A stretch of DNA of 64,000 nucleotides from Bacteroidales bacterium Phil12 (GTDB taxonomy: Bacteria; Bacteroidota; Bacteroidia; Bacteroidales; P3): positions 308,649-372,648 of the forward strand of contig NWBO01000053.1 of the NCBI GenBank assembly GCA_002633275.1. Reading direction: 5' to 3'. Positions 32,168 through 43,000 of this stretch are shown here, in pieces (the stretch's first letter is position 1; each line of letters begins with the position of its first letter). Both the position numbers and the translations under genes were made by a program. The notes below the pieces were generated by a model. It saw only the letters and a list, made by a program, of their open reading frames with translations. It did no database searches and was not told the DNA's origin.

Positions 32168-33169
32168 ATGAACATCATTATTCCAATGGCAGGTATGGGC
32201 AAAAGATTACGCCCGCATACATTAACAACAGCAAAACCCCTTATCAAGGTTTGTGGAGAAGAGATAGTTAAAATACTTTGCAAAGAGATAGTAAAAACAT
32301 GCGGAGTAAAGGTTGATAACATAGGCTTTGTTGTCGGAGATTTCGGCGAACAGGTTGAAAAAGAACTTATAGAAGTTGCTCGTTCTTTGGGTGCAGAAGG
32401 CAAGATATATCATCAGAAAGTTGCTTTGGGAACGGCACACGCAATATGGCAGGCAAAAGAATTGCTTAACGGCAATACGGTTATAGCCTTTGCAGACACA
32501 TTGTTCGATGCTTCTTTTACTATGGATTTGAAACAAGACGGTATCATCTGGACTTCTTGCGTGGAAAATCCGCAGGCTTTCGGTGTTGTTAAGAAAGACA
32601 ACAACGGAAAGATTTTGCAGTTCGTTGAAAAACCGAAAGAATTTGTAAGCAACGAAGCCATAATAGGTATTTATTATTTCCGTGAAGGCGAAAAACTATA
32701 TACGGAAATTCAACGATTGATTGACAATCACATAACTCTTTTAGGCGAATATCAACTTACGGATTGTTTGGAGCATATGTTACAAAACGGTTTTTCATTC
32801 ACAACCGAAACCGTTACCGAATGGCTTGACTGCGGCAACAAGGACGCTGTGGTAAATACCAACCAACGTCTGCTTTGTTTGAATATGGGCTTAAATACCA
32901 TTGACAAGACTCTGACAAATAGCAACGCAACGATAATAGAGCCTTGCCATATAGGAAAAGATGTTGTGATAGAGAACTCTGTTATCGGCCCTTACACAAC
33001 ATTGGAAGATAATTGCGTTATCAAAAATTCGATAATTCAAAACTCTATCATTGCACACGACAGCACGGTTGAGAATGCTGTGCTTTCTAACTCAATGGTT
33101 GGAAACAATGTCGTATATACCAAACACGCAGAAGAGTTGTCTTTGGGTGCTTTTTCAAAGAATGCTTAA
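32168..33169 (+). CDS. Sugar-phosphate nucleotidyltransferase with beta-helix tail
   Basis: ATG at 32168 is chosen over an upstream TTG. The 333-residue protein opens with the pyrophosphorylase signature IIPMAGMGKRLRPHTLTTAKPL (residues 3-24, key residues G, R and K). A TIM-less alpha/beta core follows with ALGTAHAIWQA near 82, DTLFD near 107 and FVEKPKEF near 155. The last 80 residues are a left-handed beta-helix with isoleucine-rich hexapeptides (CHIGKDVVIENSVIGP). It makes an NDP-sugar from a sugar-1-phosphate. The nucleotide and sugar are not certain. Linked to the heptose kinase, it probably serves envelope glycans. Confidence 0.85.
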   Translation: MNIIIPMAGMGKRLRPHTLTTAKPLIKVCGEEIVKILCKEIVKTCGVKVDNIGFVVGDFGEQVEKELIEVARSLGAEGKIYHQKVALGTAHAIWQAKELLNGNTVIAFADTLFDASFTMDLKQDGIIWTSCVENPQAFGVVKKDNNGKILQFVEKPKEFVSNEAIIGIYYFREGEKLYTEIQRLIDNHITLLGEYQLTDCLEHMLQNGFSFTTETVTEWLDCGNKDAVVNTNQRLLCLNMGLNTIDKTLTNSNATIIEPCHIGKDVVIENSVIGPYTTLEDNCVIKNSIIQNSIIAHDSTVENAVLSNSMVGNNVVYTKHAEELSLGAFSKNA

Positions 33170-33206
33170 AACGGGTGTAACGGCTACGGATAGAAAATAT
33201 TTATAG

Positions 33207-34823
33207 ATGAAAAGAATTGTTTTTCTCATATTGGCGGCGATAGTGGTTGTGTCGTGTTCAAGTACAAAAAACACAGCCACCAAGCCTGCTACTCAAAAGG
33301 ATTTTGAAATAAACTCCTTGATGATTGATGCCGTAACGGCTCTTAATACAAACGATTTTACAAAGGCTGAAAATCTTTACCAACAAATTCTTCAACAAGA
33401 CAAGAATAATGCTGCCGCTATGTATTATCTTTCATCTCTGTATTTCCAAAGAGGCGATATTGAAAAGAGTTTGGATTATTCCAAGCGTTGCATAAAAGCA
33501 GACGAAAGCAATGTTTGGTACAAATTACATCAGATAGATATTTACCTTTCTTTGCAACAATACGAAGATGCGTCAAAGGTTATGGAAATCGTTATCAAAC
33601 AAAAGCCCGAAGTGTTGGAATATTGGCAACAATTAGCGAACCTGTACCATGTCAGCGGCAATACAAAGGCAGAAATCGAGACATTGAACCGTTTGGAACG
33701 ACGTTTTGGTGTCAATGAGTGGTCAAGTATGCTCAAATACAATCTGTATAAGGAGAAAAACGATAATAAAAAAGCCGAAGAACAGATAATAAACCTTACC
33801 AAAGCCTTCCCTTCTCAAAGCAAATATTGGAGTATTCTTGCCGAGATGCAAATGCAGGAAAAGAACTATGACAAAGCCCTTGAATACTACAAGAAAGTCG
33901 AGCAAATGGATCCCAATAACGAATTGTTGAACCTTACTTTTGCCAACTACTATTTGGTAAAAAACAATCAGGATTCATTATTCCACTATTTGTATAAAGC
34001 CGCTGCACAAGAGGATGTGGATTTCCAAACCAAAACAGGTATTATCTTTACCGTCTATCAAGACAAAGTGGATACAGATGTAGAGACTTTCAATCGTTTC
34101 TTTACATTGCTTGAACGTATGAAACTTACTTCGGACAGTACTCATTGTGAATTGTGGAGTATGCTCAATTTGGGTTATATGCGTAAGAATGATTTTATCA
34201 ATGGTGCTTATTCCTCACAAAAGGCTTTGGATTTAGGCTGTAACAATTTCGATTTGTATGTGAATTTATTGTATGCTGCAAGTACTTTCGACAGTGCCGA
34301 AAAACTTGTGGAAATATCCGACAAAGCCATAGAGAGTTATCCCGAACAGCCATTGCCATATCTGTTCAAAGGCGTTAATTTGGTGGCTTTGGAAAAATGG
34401 AACGAAGCCATAGAATCTTTGGAAACCGGTCTTAAACGCACAGGTAATGACAAAAATATGAAAGAAGATTTTTATATCAACCTTGGCGATTGTTACCATG
34501 CGATTAACGACAATGAGCAATGCTTCAAAAACTACGATAAAGCATTGGAAATAAATCCCGACAATTATTTTGTCTTGAATAATTACGCATATTATCTTAG
34601 TTTGGACAATAAAGATTTGGACAAAGCATTACAATACGCCAAAAAGGTCGTGGATAAATATCCCGAAGAGCCTACTTTTGTGGATACATACGCCTGGGTG
34701 CTGTATCGGATGAAACGTTACAATGAGGCTAAGAGCGCTTTCGATTCCATTTTGAGCATTCGCAACAGTTGGGGTACAACTTTGGAAGAGCATTACAAAA
34801 TAATAAGTAACAAAGCCAAATAA
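33207..34823 (+). CDS. TPR-repeat lipoprotein
   Basis: The 538-residue protein has a lipoprotein signal (residues 1-18, VVVSCSSTK) and then tandem tetratricopeptide repeats through most of its length. Examples are AENLYQQILQQDKNNAAAMY near 55-72, YDKALEYYKKVEQMDPN near 222, and FKNYDKALEINPDNYFVLNNYAYYLS near 435-460. Anchored in an envelope membrane, it would act as a scaffold. It follows the nucleotidyltransferase gene by 37 bp and is probably in the same operon. No catalytic domain is visible. Confidence 0.88.
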   Translation: MKRIVFLILAAIVVVSCSSTKNTATKPATQKDFEINSLMIDAVTALNTNDFTKAENLYQQILQQDKNNAAAMYYLSSLYFQRGDIEKSLDYSKRCIKADESNVWYKLHQIDIYLSLQQYEDASKVMEIVIKQKPEVLEYWQQLANLYHVSGNTKAEIETLNRLERRFGVNEWSSMLKYNLYKEKNDNKKAEEQIINLTKAFPSQSKYWSILAEMQMQEKNYDKALEYYKKVEQMDPNNELLNLTFANYYLVKNNQDSLFHYLYKAAAQEDVDFQTKTGIIFTVYQDKVDTDVETFNRFFTLLERMKLTSDSTHCELWSMLNLGYMRKNDFINGAYSSQKALDLGCNNFDLYVNLLYAASTFDSAEKLVEISDKAIESYPEQPLPYLFKGVNLVALEKWNEAIESLETGLKRTGNDKNMKEDFYINLGDCYHAINDNEQCFKNYDKALEINPDNYFVLNNYAYYLSLDNKDLDKALQYAKKVVDKYPEEPTFVDTYAWVLYRMKRYNEAKSAFDSILSIRNSWGTTLEEHYKIISNKAK

Positions 34824-34907
34824 CACATAGCCGACATTAGAGACAATTCAACACCGATTTGACAACACAAAACCATTTAATCACAATATCGTAACAAATA
34901 ATCAAAT

Positions 34908-35459
34908 ATGCTTGACTTTACGGCGATAGATTTTGAGACGGCGAGCGGATACATTCCTTGCTCCATTGGCATTGCGGTTGTGAGAAGCAATCAAGTCGTG
35001 AGCGTTGAAAATCACCTCATCAAACCAATATGCTACCCTTATTTTCAGTGGTATGCCCAAAAAATTCACGGTATTCATAAAGAAGACGTGGCTGATGCAC
35101 CTACTTTTGACGTACTTTGGAAAGATATTGAGAAGCATTTTTCTCATACGATGCTTATAGCACACAATGCGGCATTCGATATAAATGTGCTTAGAAAGAC
35201 TTTGGCACATTACAAGATACCACGCCCGCAAGCAAAATATATGTGTTCGTACATTTTGGCGAAAAAGGCGTGGAACGGCAACCAAAAATTTTCATTGGAC
35301 TTTCTTTCGCAACAAGAAAACATACAACTCAATCATCATCATTCGGATTCCGATGCCGAGGCGTGTGCAAGACTTTTGTTAAGAGAGGCGGAAATTTTGG
35401 GTTGTGAGGACTTTGACCAATTGCGACATAAAACGCAACTGCGAGCCTATAAAGTATAA
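34908..35459 (+). CDS. DnaQ-family 3'-5' exonuclease
   Basis: The 183-residue protein has the three exonuclease blocks of the DEDDh type. These are FTAIDFETASG near 4-14 (Asp and Glu), LIAHNAAFDINVL near 84-96, and HHSDSDAEACA near 143-153 with His and the last Asp. It degrades single-stranded DNA or RNA ends and is a stand-alone relative of the polymerase III epsilon subunit. Since the DNA polymerase I in this window lacks a proofreading domain, a separate exonuclease is of interest, but no physical link is shown. Confidence 0.9.
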   Translation: MLDFTAIDFETASGYIPCSIGIAVVRSNQVVSVENHLIKPICYPYFQWYAQKIHGIHKEDVADAPTFDVLWKDIEKHFSHTMLIAHNAAFDINVLRKTLAHYKIPRPQAKYMCSYILAKKAWNGNQKFSLDFLSQQENIQLNHHHSDSDAEACARLLLREAEILGCEDFDQLRHKTQLRAYKV

Positions 35460-35509
35460 AAGGCAAAACTAACAACATTATCTTAAAACCATAAATCTAT
35501 ACTCTGACG

Positions 35510-36484
35510 ATGAATAAAAATTCATTTTTTACGGAAATCAAAATACCGCAATCGCCATTTGCCATAACGCATAAAGACAATATTCTTTTGTTTGGTTCTT
35601 GCTTTACGGACGAGATAGGTGCGAAATTATCACAAAACGGATTTAACATTTTGAAAAATCCTTTCGGTATTTTGTATAATCCAAAGAGTATCGAGCAATG
35701 TATTTACAGGATAGCGAAAAGAGATTATTTTGAGGCAAAAGACACTGTCAAAAGCGGCGAGTATTATTATTTGTTTTCGGCACATGGAGATTTTAGAGGT
35801 TTAACGCAAGAGGAATGTTTGAGCCAAATAAACCAAAGCATAGACAACGCTCACACTTTTCTTAAAAAATCAAATGTTGTCATAATAACACTCGGCACGG
35901 CTTGGACTTATTGGTACAAAGACAATAATTACCTTATGGGTAACTGCCACAAGATAGACAGCAAACTCATTGAACGAAAACTTTTAACGAATGGAGACAT
36001 CAGCGAAGCGATTATAAATATCAGTAAAATAATATCTGACATTAATCCGACGATTCGTATTATTTTCACACTTTCTCCTGTTCGCCATTGGAGGGAAGGT
36101 TTTAGGGACAATGCAGTTTCCAAAGCCCGATTGTACGACGCCATTTATCAAAATACGGACAATAAACAGGTGTTTTATTTTCCGTCCTACGATATTGTTA
36201 TGGATGAGTTAAGAGATTATAGATTTTATGCCAAAGATTTGCTACACGTTGGTGATGTGGCAGTGGATTATATATGGCAAAAGTTTTCGGAAGTTTATTT
36301 TTCGCCCAAGACCATGGAGATAAACGACAAGTTTGTAAAACTCTACCAAATGAAAAATCATCGTCCGTTCAACCCACAAAGCGAAGGTTTTAAGAAACAT
36401 CTGCAAAAAATCAAGTCTTTGGAAGAAGAGCTGAATACATATATGCAAAATCTTAAAAGCAATATTTTACATAACAACGAATAA
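35510..36484 (+). CDS. GSCFA-domain protein
   Basis: The 324-residue protein contains the name-giving GSCF tetrad near residues 30-33 (LLFGSCFTDEIG), followed by NPFGILYNP near 50. Further family segments are VIITLGTAWTYW near 125 and FTLSPVRHWREGF near 190. The fold is SGNH/GDSL-hydrolase-like, and the serine of GSCF is the likely nucleophile. The biological substrate is not known to me. It lies between the exonuclease and CutC genes on the same strand with gaps of 50 and 14 bp. Confidence 0.85.
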   Translation: MNKNSFFTEIKIPQSPFAITHKDNILLFGSCFTDEIGAKLSQNGFNILKNPFGILYNPKSIEQCIYRIAKRDYFEAKDTVKSGEYYYLFSAHGDFRGLTQEECLSQINQSIDNAHTFLKKSNVVIITLGTAWTYWYKDNNYLMGNCHKIDSKLIERKLLTNGDISEAIINISKIISDINPTIRIIFTLSPVRHWREGFRDNAVSKARLYDAIYQNTDNKQVFYFPSYDIVMDELRDYRFYAKDLLHVGDVAVDYIWQKFSEVYFSPKTMEINDKFVKLYQMKNHRPFNPQSEGFKKHLQKIKSLEEELNTYMQNLKSNILHNNE

Positions 36485-36497
36485 ACACGAAACGAAA

Positions 36498-37256
36498 ATG
36501 ATAACAAAAAACATACAACTTGAAATCTGCACATATAATATGGAATCGTGTTTGGCGGCTCAAAACGGCGGAGCGAACAGAGTGGAACTTTGTGCATCGA
36601 TGCCCGAAGGGGGTATCACGCCATCATACGCTTTGATTGAAAGAGCCAAAAAAGATTTATCCATAGATGTTATGGTTATGATACGACCTCGCGGCGGCGA
36701 TTTTCTTTATTCCGATTATGAATTTGAAATAATGCAGCGTGATGTGGAAATTTGCAAACAAATAGGTGTTAAAGGCATTGTCTTTGGCATTTTAACTGCC
36801 GAAGGTAAAGTCGATAAACAGCGTAACAGGATTTTGGTTGAAGCGGCAGGAGATTTACAGACTTGTTTTCACCGTGCAATAGATATGAGCGAGGATTATA
36901 TGAGTGCTGCAAGGGATATAGTTGATTTGGGATTTACGCGTATTCTCACTTCGGGAGCGTATAACAAGGCTATGCAGGGAATAGATAATATCAAAAAGAT
37001 TTGTGATGAGTTTGGAGACAAAATAGAGATTATGGCGGGCAGCGGCGTCAATTGCGATAACATCAAAGATATATACGAAGCGGCACACCCGTCGGCTTTT
37101 CATTTCTCGGCAAAGAAAATAATCAGCGGAGGTATGACATATCGCAATCCACGGGTGTCTATGGGCGGATTTGGAGAAGTGAGCGAATATGATATTGCCT
37201 TGTCAGACATAAATGAAATAAAACGTGCAAAACAAATCATAGACAATTTGCGATAA
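36498..37256 (+). CDS. cutC: CutC-family protein
   Basis: The 252-residue TIM-barrel protein matches the CutC family: LEICTYNMESCLAAQNGGANRVELCA near 7-32, GGITPSYALIE near 37, VMIRPRGGDF near 58 and TCFHRAID near 125. ILTSGA near 150 and MAGSGVNCDNI near 178 complete the pattern. CutC was linked to copper handling, though the enzymatic role is uncertain. It starts 14 bp after the GSCFA gene, so they are probably co-transcribed. Confidence 0.92.
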   Translation: MITKNIQLEICTYNMESCLAAQNGGANRVELCASMPEGGITPSYALIERAKKDLSIDVMVMIRPRGGDFLYSDYEFEIMQRDVEICKQIGVKGIVFGILTAEGKVDKQRNRILVEAAGDLQTCFHRAIDMSEDYMSAARDIVDLGFTRILTSGAYNKAMQGIDNIKKICDEFGDKIEIMAGSGVNCDNIKDIYEAAHPSAFHFSAKKIISGGMTYRNPRVSMGGFGEVSEYDIALSDINEIKRAKQIIDNLR

Positions 37257-37364
37257 CCAAAAGGCAAAGATTTTGCACATACAAGGGCGATAAAACATCA
37301 TAAACATTTTGTCAGACAATAAAACAACACACTCTGACGTTTATACAGGATAATTGATAATACG

Positions 37365-38339
37365 ATGAAAAAACGATATATAACATTTGCGTGGATAATT
37401 GCTTTGATTGCAATGACTTTTGCTTCTTGCGATGACTTTGAGGGCGAACAACAGATGCCGTCTTTTATCAAAATCGAAGGGTTTAATCTTGTTGCCAATC
37501 CGAATACAAGTTTCGGTTTTCCGCAAGATTCAAGTTTTTTAACCTCTGATATAACCGAAGTTGCGTTGTATGCTTCCGACGGTAAGGAACAAAAAACTTT
37601 GGGTATCTATACACTTGGCAAAGACGGAACATTAAACATTCCATTGCTATATAAAGGCAAGACTTATTTGGAAATACGTCCCGTTGTACGTTTGAATGGT
37701 ATGAATGCCACAAGAACATATTATCCTTTTTATTCATCTATACTTGACACGGTGGATTTGAAAGAAGGCGAAATTTCCGTTATATCAAAACAAGATATTT
37801 CATACACTGACAACACGAAAATTGAAAAACGCTTTTTCTTTGAAGATACTTTCAATCCGTTTGAGAATGCTTCCAATATAGATTCTTCTGCCGAAAATCA
37901 TTTTGTGCTAATCAGCAGCAGCGATTCGGTTAGATACGGCAGCAAATGTGGAGGTTTTTATTCCACTTCGTCAAAAGACAATTTCAAAGTGATTTCCAAA
38001 GACAGCATCAGTTCATCTACACGCTCCGGCGTTATGATTTTGGAATTGGATTATTGTGCAAACATACCTTTTGAGGTTGGAATTTACGGCAAAGCCTCTT
38101 CAAGTTCTCAGTCTTATTACATCAGCAGCGTTAGAATGAGTGCCAATTTCGATGACAGTTACAAACCGAACGATGCACATAACTGGCAAAAGATGTATAT
38201 CACCTTAGGAAAAGTTTGGGAGAATATCAATCATAATGCTTTCCAGCTGTGGTTTATGCCTTACAACAGTGCCAACAATCCAAAAGGCTTTGTGCATATA
38301 GACAACATCAAATTGGTAACTTACAAGGGTGGCAAATAA
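37365..38339 (+). CDS. Lipoprotein of unknown function
   Basis: The 324-residue protein has a lipoprotein signal ending TFASCDDF. The N-terminal half is beta-rich with a possible immunoglobulin-like segment (TDITEVALYASDGK, then YLEIRPVVRLNG). The C-terminal half (about 160-320) ends with WFMPYNSANNPKGFVHIDNIKLVT, a carbohydrate-binding-module-like ending with its WF...DNI strand. It precedes the initiating sugar transferase by 71 bp on the same strand. I do not recognise the family with confidence. Confidence 0.7.
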   Translation: MKKRYITFAWIIALIAMTFASCDDFEGEQQMPSFIKIEGFNLVANPNTSFGFPQDSSFLTSDITEVALYASDGKEQKTLGIYTLGKDGTLNIPLLYKGKTYLEIRPVVRLNGMNATRTYYPFYSSILDTVDLKEGEISVISKQDISYTDNTKIEKRFFFEDTFNPFENASNIDSSAENHFVLISSSDSVRYGSKCGGFYSTSSKDNFKVISKDSISSSTRSGVMILELDYCANIPFEVGIYGKASSSSQSYYISSVRMSANFDDSYKPNDAHNWQKMYITLGKVWENINHNAFQLWFMPYNSANNPKGFVHIDNIKLVTYKGGK

Positions 38340-38410
38340 CATCACAAATTCAAAAGACAATTTGTTTTTAATTTGCCAAACAATTTTTCAACACCCATAA
38401 CGACGCACTT

Positions 38411-39832
38411 ATGAACAAAAGATTGCAAACTGCCAAATACATCATTGCAGACTATGTTTCCGCCTCATTGGCTTGGACATTGTTTTTCTTTTTTAGAAAG
38501 ATAACCATTGAGAAAGACCTTTTCAACGACATCAACTTAGTCTTCGCCGATGCGAATTTCTATAAGGGAATAATACTTATACCTTGCTTTTGGTTATTTT
38601 TGTATTGGTGTTTTGGAGAGTATCGTAATGTTTATCGCAAATCACGTCTAAAAGATTTGGGGCAAACATTTATTACAAGCATCACAGGTGTTATCATTAT
38701 CTTTTTTGCGTTTTTGCTTGACGATTATATATCTACGTACAGGAATTATTATACTACGTTTATCATTCTATTGCTATTGCATTTCTTTTTGACATATATC
38801 CCACGTTTGGTACTGACCACAATAACGGTTAAACGTGTTCATAACGGCAAGATTGGTTTTCCTACTCTTATTATTTCTTCCGATGAAAGCAAGGCTGTAA
38901 CGCTTTACAAGAGCATTCGCAACCAAGAGATTTCTTCGGGCTACAAAATAGAGGGTTTTATTACCGTGAATGGCGATCAACAAAACGAATTGGAAAAGCA
39001 TATCCCTTGTCTTGGCAATATAGAAGACCTACAACAAGTTATTGAGCAAAAACATATCGAAGAAGTTATCATCGTATTGGATAAAGACAACGAAAACGAG
39101 ATATATAACATCATCTTTTCCATTCAAGACCCTAACATAAATATCTATATGCCGTCCGACCGCAAAGATTTATTGACAGGCAGCATACGAATGAAAGCTA
39201 TTTTCTCTGTACCGCTCGTTAGAATTTCACAAAACATCATGGAGCCGTGGGAGGTCAGCTTAAAGAGAGCTTTTGATATATTCGCTTCCATTATTGCCAT
39301 TATCATTCTTATTCCGGTCTATATAACGGTAGCCATAATAATCAAATGCACTTCCAAAGGTCCTGTTCTTTATTCGCAAGAACGTATCGGACGCTATGGC
39401 AAACCTTTCAGAATGTATAAATTCCGTTCGATGTGCGTTGATGCAGAAAAGAATGGTCCAAGACTTTCGAGTGGCGATGATGATGATAGAATAACACCTT
39501 TTGGACACTTTATGCGAAAGGTTCGTTTGGACGAAACGCCGCAATTCTTTCACGTTCTTTTGGGTGAAATGAGTATGGTGGGAGTTCGTCCTGAGAGACA
39601 ATTTTTCATTGACCAGATTGTTAAGAAAGCACCAGAGTATAAACTTTTGCAAAAGATAAAACCCGGTATGACTTCGTGGGGACAAGTGAAATTCGGTTAT
39701 GCCGATAATGTGGATCAGATGGTGGAAAGAATGAAATTTGACCTTCTGTATTTAGAAAATATGTCCTTTGCCACCGATATAAAGATTTTACTTTATACAT
39801 TCTTGATAACCTTCCAAGGACGTGGCAAATAA
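38411..39832 (+). CDS. Undecaprenyl-phosphate sugar-phosphotransferase (initiating glycosyltransferase)
   Basis: The 473-residue membrane protein has the WcaJ/WbaP layout. An N-terminal block contains about four membrane helices (10-120), and a Rossmann-like CoA-binding middle domain spans about 140-265. A membrane helix near 290-315 leads to the catalytic domain with YSQERIGRYGKPFRMYKFRSM near 325-345. LDETPQFFHVLLGEMSMVGVRPE near 375-397 and KIKPGMTSWGQV near 420 follow. It transfers a sugar-1-phosphate to undecaprenyl phosphate to start capsule or exopolysaccharide. The export pair Wza/Wzc lies 27 kb away in this window. Confidence 0.93.
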   Translation: MNKRLQTAKYIIADYVSASLAWTLFFFFRKITIEKDLFNDINLVFADANFYKGIILIPCFWLFLYWCFGEYRNVYRKSRLKDLGQTFITSITGVIIIFFAFLLDDYISTYRNYYTTFIILLLLHFFLTYIPRLVLTTITVKRVHNGKIGFPTLIISSDESKAVTLYKSIRNQEISSGYKIEGFITVNGDQQNELEKHIPCLGNIEDLQQVIEQKHIEEVIIVLDKDNENEIYNIIFSIQDPNINIYMPSDRKDLLTGSIRMKAIFSVPLVRISQNIMEPWEVSLKRAFDIFASIIAIIILIPVYITVAIIIKCTSKGPVLYSQERIGRYGKPFRMYKFRSMCVDAEKNGPRLSSGDDDDRITPFGHFMRKVRLDETPQFFHVLLGEMSMVGVRPERQFFIDQIVKKAPEYKLLQKIKPGMTSWGQVKFGYADNVDQMVERMKFDLLYLENMSFATDIKILLYTFLITFQGRGK

Positions 39833-40094
39833 AAAACTATTCATAACGAGAAAGTATAAGTAATTTTCAAAAAAATTTGCGCAAAATTGAGGCGGTATAT
39901 AATATGCATTATTTAATTTCGTTTATAAGTTGCGATGTGAAATTTATGAATAATCAAATATTTAGTTATTTAGTCTTAAATAACTAGCATTTTATTGCAT
40001 TATTGTCGCATTAAAGATTATTCGGGAAATTGCAAAATTTTTATCATAAAAAAATAACTAATTTAATGTCTAACTGAAAAAATTTAATTTTAAG
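39833..40094. other. Leader region of the giant secreted protein
   Basis: This 262-bp gap holds a perfect hairpin (TAGTTATTTA at 39963-39972, complement at 39977-39986, 4-nt loop). Otherwise it is very AT-rich sequence with no exact TAnnTTTG. It may carry the promoter and leader of the next gene. Confidence 0.4.
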
Positions 40095-43000
40095 ATGAAA
40101 CAACTAACGTTTGCTACGAACACAAAGTTCATAAAAGGATCTGTTTTCAGATTCTTAATAGGGACGATACATGGGAAGGGAGTCTTGATGTTTGTCTTGC
40201 TTTTGGTTACATTAAGTTATTCCTGCTATGCACAGGAATGTACGGCTGTAACAATCGGTGCAGATAATCCCTATGTGGAAGATTTTGAATCCTATGAAAA
40301 GGACGCTGTCCCTTCTTGTTGGAACATAATGGCTGAATCCACAGGGACTTACAAATCAAGCGTCAAAACAACTCCGGTAAAAGAGGGTACAAAAAGTTTT
40401 GTAATGGCGGTATCCTATTATTGCAAAAGCCCGATGTGTGCCTTGCCCGAATTTACAAATGATTTATCCGAACTAAGAATTCGGTTCTATGGAAAGAAAC
40501 AAGATAAAGACAAATCAGGAAATTTGGAAATAGGCTATGTAACCGATGTTGAAGACACTTCAACATTTGTTACCTTGAAAACCATACAAGGTTCTACGGA
40601 CTGGGAACTTTACACCATTGATCTATCTTATTACTCAGATAAAATCACAACAACAAACGGCACGCCGATTTTGGCAATGCGTCAAAAAAGTTCTGCAACT
40701 ACCACCGTTTGGTGGGCAATAGACAGTTTGGCAGTTTCTTTAAGTCCTGCATGCAAAGAACCTTCGGATGTTGTTGCAAAAAACATTACAGGATCATCTG
40801 CAAAACTTACATGGCTATCGACTGCGACCAAGTTCAATATTACCGTAAAAGATAACAATGGCGAAGAAATCGCAGTGGTATATGATATTACGGAAAACGA
40901 ATATAAACTTACGGAACTTATGGCCTTGACACAATACACTGCAACGATAGAGGGTTTCTGTGAAGACGAAACGCCTACCGAAAAGGCAACTATTACATTC
41001 AAAACCGCATGTTCTTCACTTACTACGGAATCTTTACCTTATTCCATGAATTTTGAGTCGGAAACGGCAAACAGCAATAAGTTAATGGATGTTGCTTGTT
41101 GGACGGTATTGGAAAAAGCCAGTCAATACACCACGGAGATGCCGAATATAATAAATTACTCTGCGCATTCTGGAAGCAATTGTATGAAACTGACAAATTC
41201 AACTTACAACGGTAATATGGTTGCGTTACCGAATTATCAGGGGAACATAAAGGATTTGCAACTTTTTGCATATATCAAACCGAATAGCAACAACCCTGCT
41301 AACGGACAACTTGAAATAGGCGTTTTGACGGATTTGACCGACACATCAACATTTCACGTTGCAAAGGTGATAGTTGCGGAAGACTTGCCGAATAAAGACT
41401 ATCAACTGTATGAAATAAAATTCTGTGATTTGGATTTGGAAATTGAAGAAAGTGCGGTGTATTATCCCGCAATAAAAGCTCCTTCCAAATCGGCTCAAAG
41501 CATTTGGTTTATTGACAATATCGTATTGGACAAAATACCTGTCTGTCCTGCTCCACACAATACAGCAGTTACGAACATAACTTCTAATTCTGCCGAGGTA
41601 ACTTGGTCTCAATATGGCGAAGAAGCATCGGAATGGATGATTTATTACAAAAAAATTTCCGATGTTGCATGGACTACAGAATCTGCAAACACAAAGCCAT
41701 GGTCTTTGACTGATTTGACTCCTGCAACCAATTATGAATTAAAAGTTGCTTCTTTATGTGGCCAAAATTATTTGGAATCAAACGAAATAATTGCATTTAC
41801 CACTGCTTGTGTTAATTTAACAATGGAAGCCCTTCCATATTTCAATAGTTTTGAAGAATGTGACAATGGTGAAATACCTGCATGTTGGACAACACCTATA
41901 TTTTACAAATCAGGTAATATCACATATCCTAATGTTGCCACTGCTGTCGTCAATGCTCACACAGGCAACAACTATATGTATCTATCCAATAACAATAAAG
42001 CCAGTTTAATGATTACGCTTAATGGTTATCAGGGAGATATTACAGAGTTGCAACTTGTGGCTTGGGCAAGACCGCAAAACACGGATGCTACTTTCGGTAA
42101 ACTGCAAGTTGGTTTTGTTACCGATGTTACAGATACTTCAACATTTGTTGTTGTCCAAGAATACAATGCTACTGATTGGACGGGGTCGGTTTATAAAGAA
42201 CTTATAACTCCATTCAACACTCTTGAAGATTTTACTGCTGATGCCGATGCGGTGTATTATCCTGCAATAAAATATGTTTGTGTCGGCTTATATAAGAATT
42301 GGTATATAGATGATATTACTTTGGAAGCAATTCCCGAGTGTGCCAAACCGCTTAAAGTGGCTGTTGAAGAAGGAAGCATAACCTCAACAAGTGCAACCAT
42401 TACTTGGCAACAACCAGATGAAAATACTTCATGGGCAGTTTATTACAAGAAAACTGACGAGGCAGAATATCAATATAAAAGTGTAATAAATACACCTTCC
42501 TCAACTTTGACTGATTTAACTCCTCTCGCGATATATGATGTTTATGTGGAAGTTGTTTGTAACGAAAACACGGCAAGCAACCACATTCAATTCAAAACAG
42601 ATTGCCCTGAGGAATTTACGGTTACTGCAGAAAACAAATATATAGAAGATTTTGAGTCCTATCCTGTAAATACTACTTCTCCGGATTGTTGGACCAATAT
42701 GACTCCCTGTGATGTTGCTAACAACAGCAGTAAAGTTACAACTAATCCGGTAATAGCCGGCAAACAGTCTTTCAATTTATATATACCAGCACAATCTTAT
42801 GGAGCAACTGGAACTACACAACCTATGTATGCTTTGCCTAAATTCTCTAATAGTTTGGAAACATTAAGATTATCATTCTATTCTAAGCGTAGTAATTCGG
42901 CCTGTGGTGATTTACAAATAGGTTATTTGACTGATTTAACGGATTCTTCTACATTTGTGGCACTGAAAGTCATTACTTCTGTCGAAACCAGTAACGATTG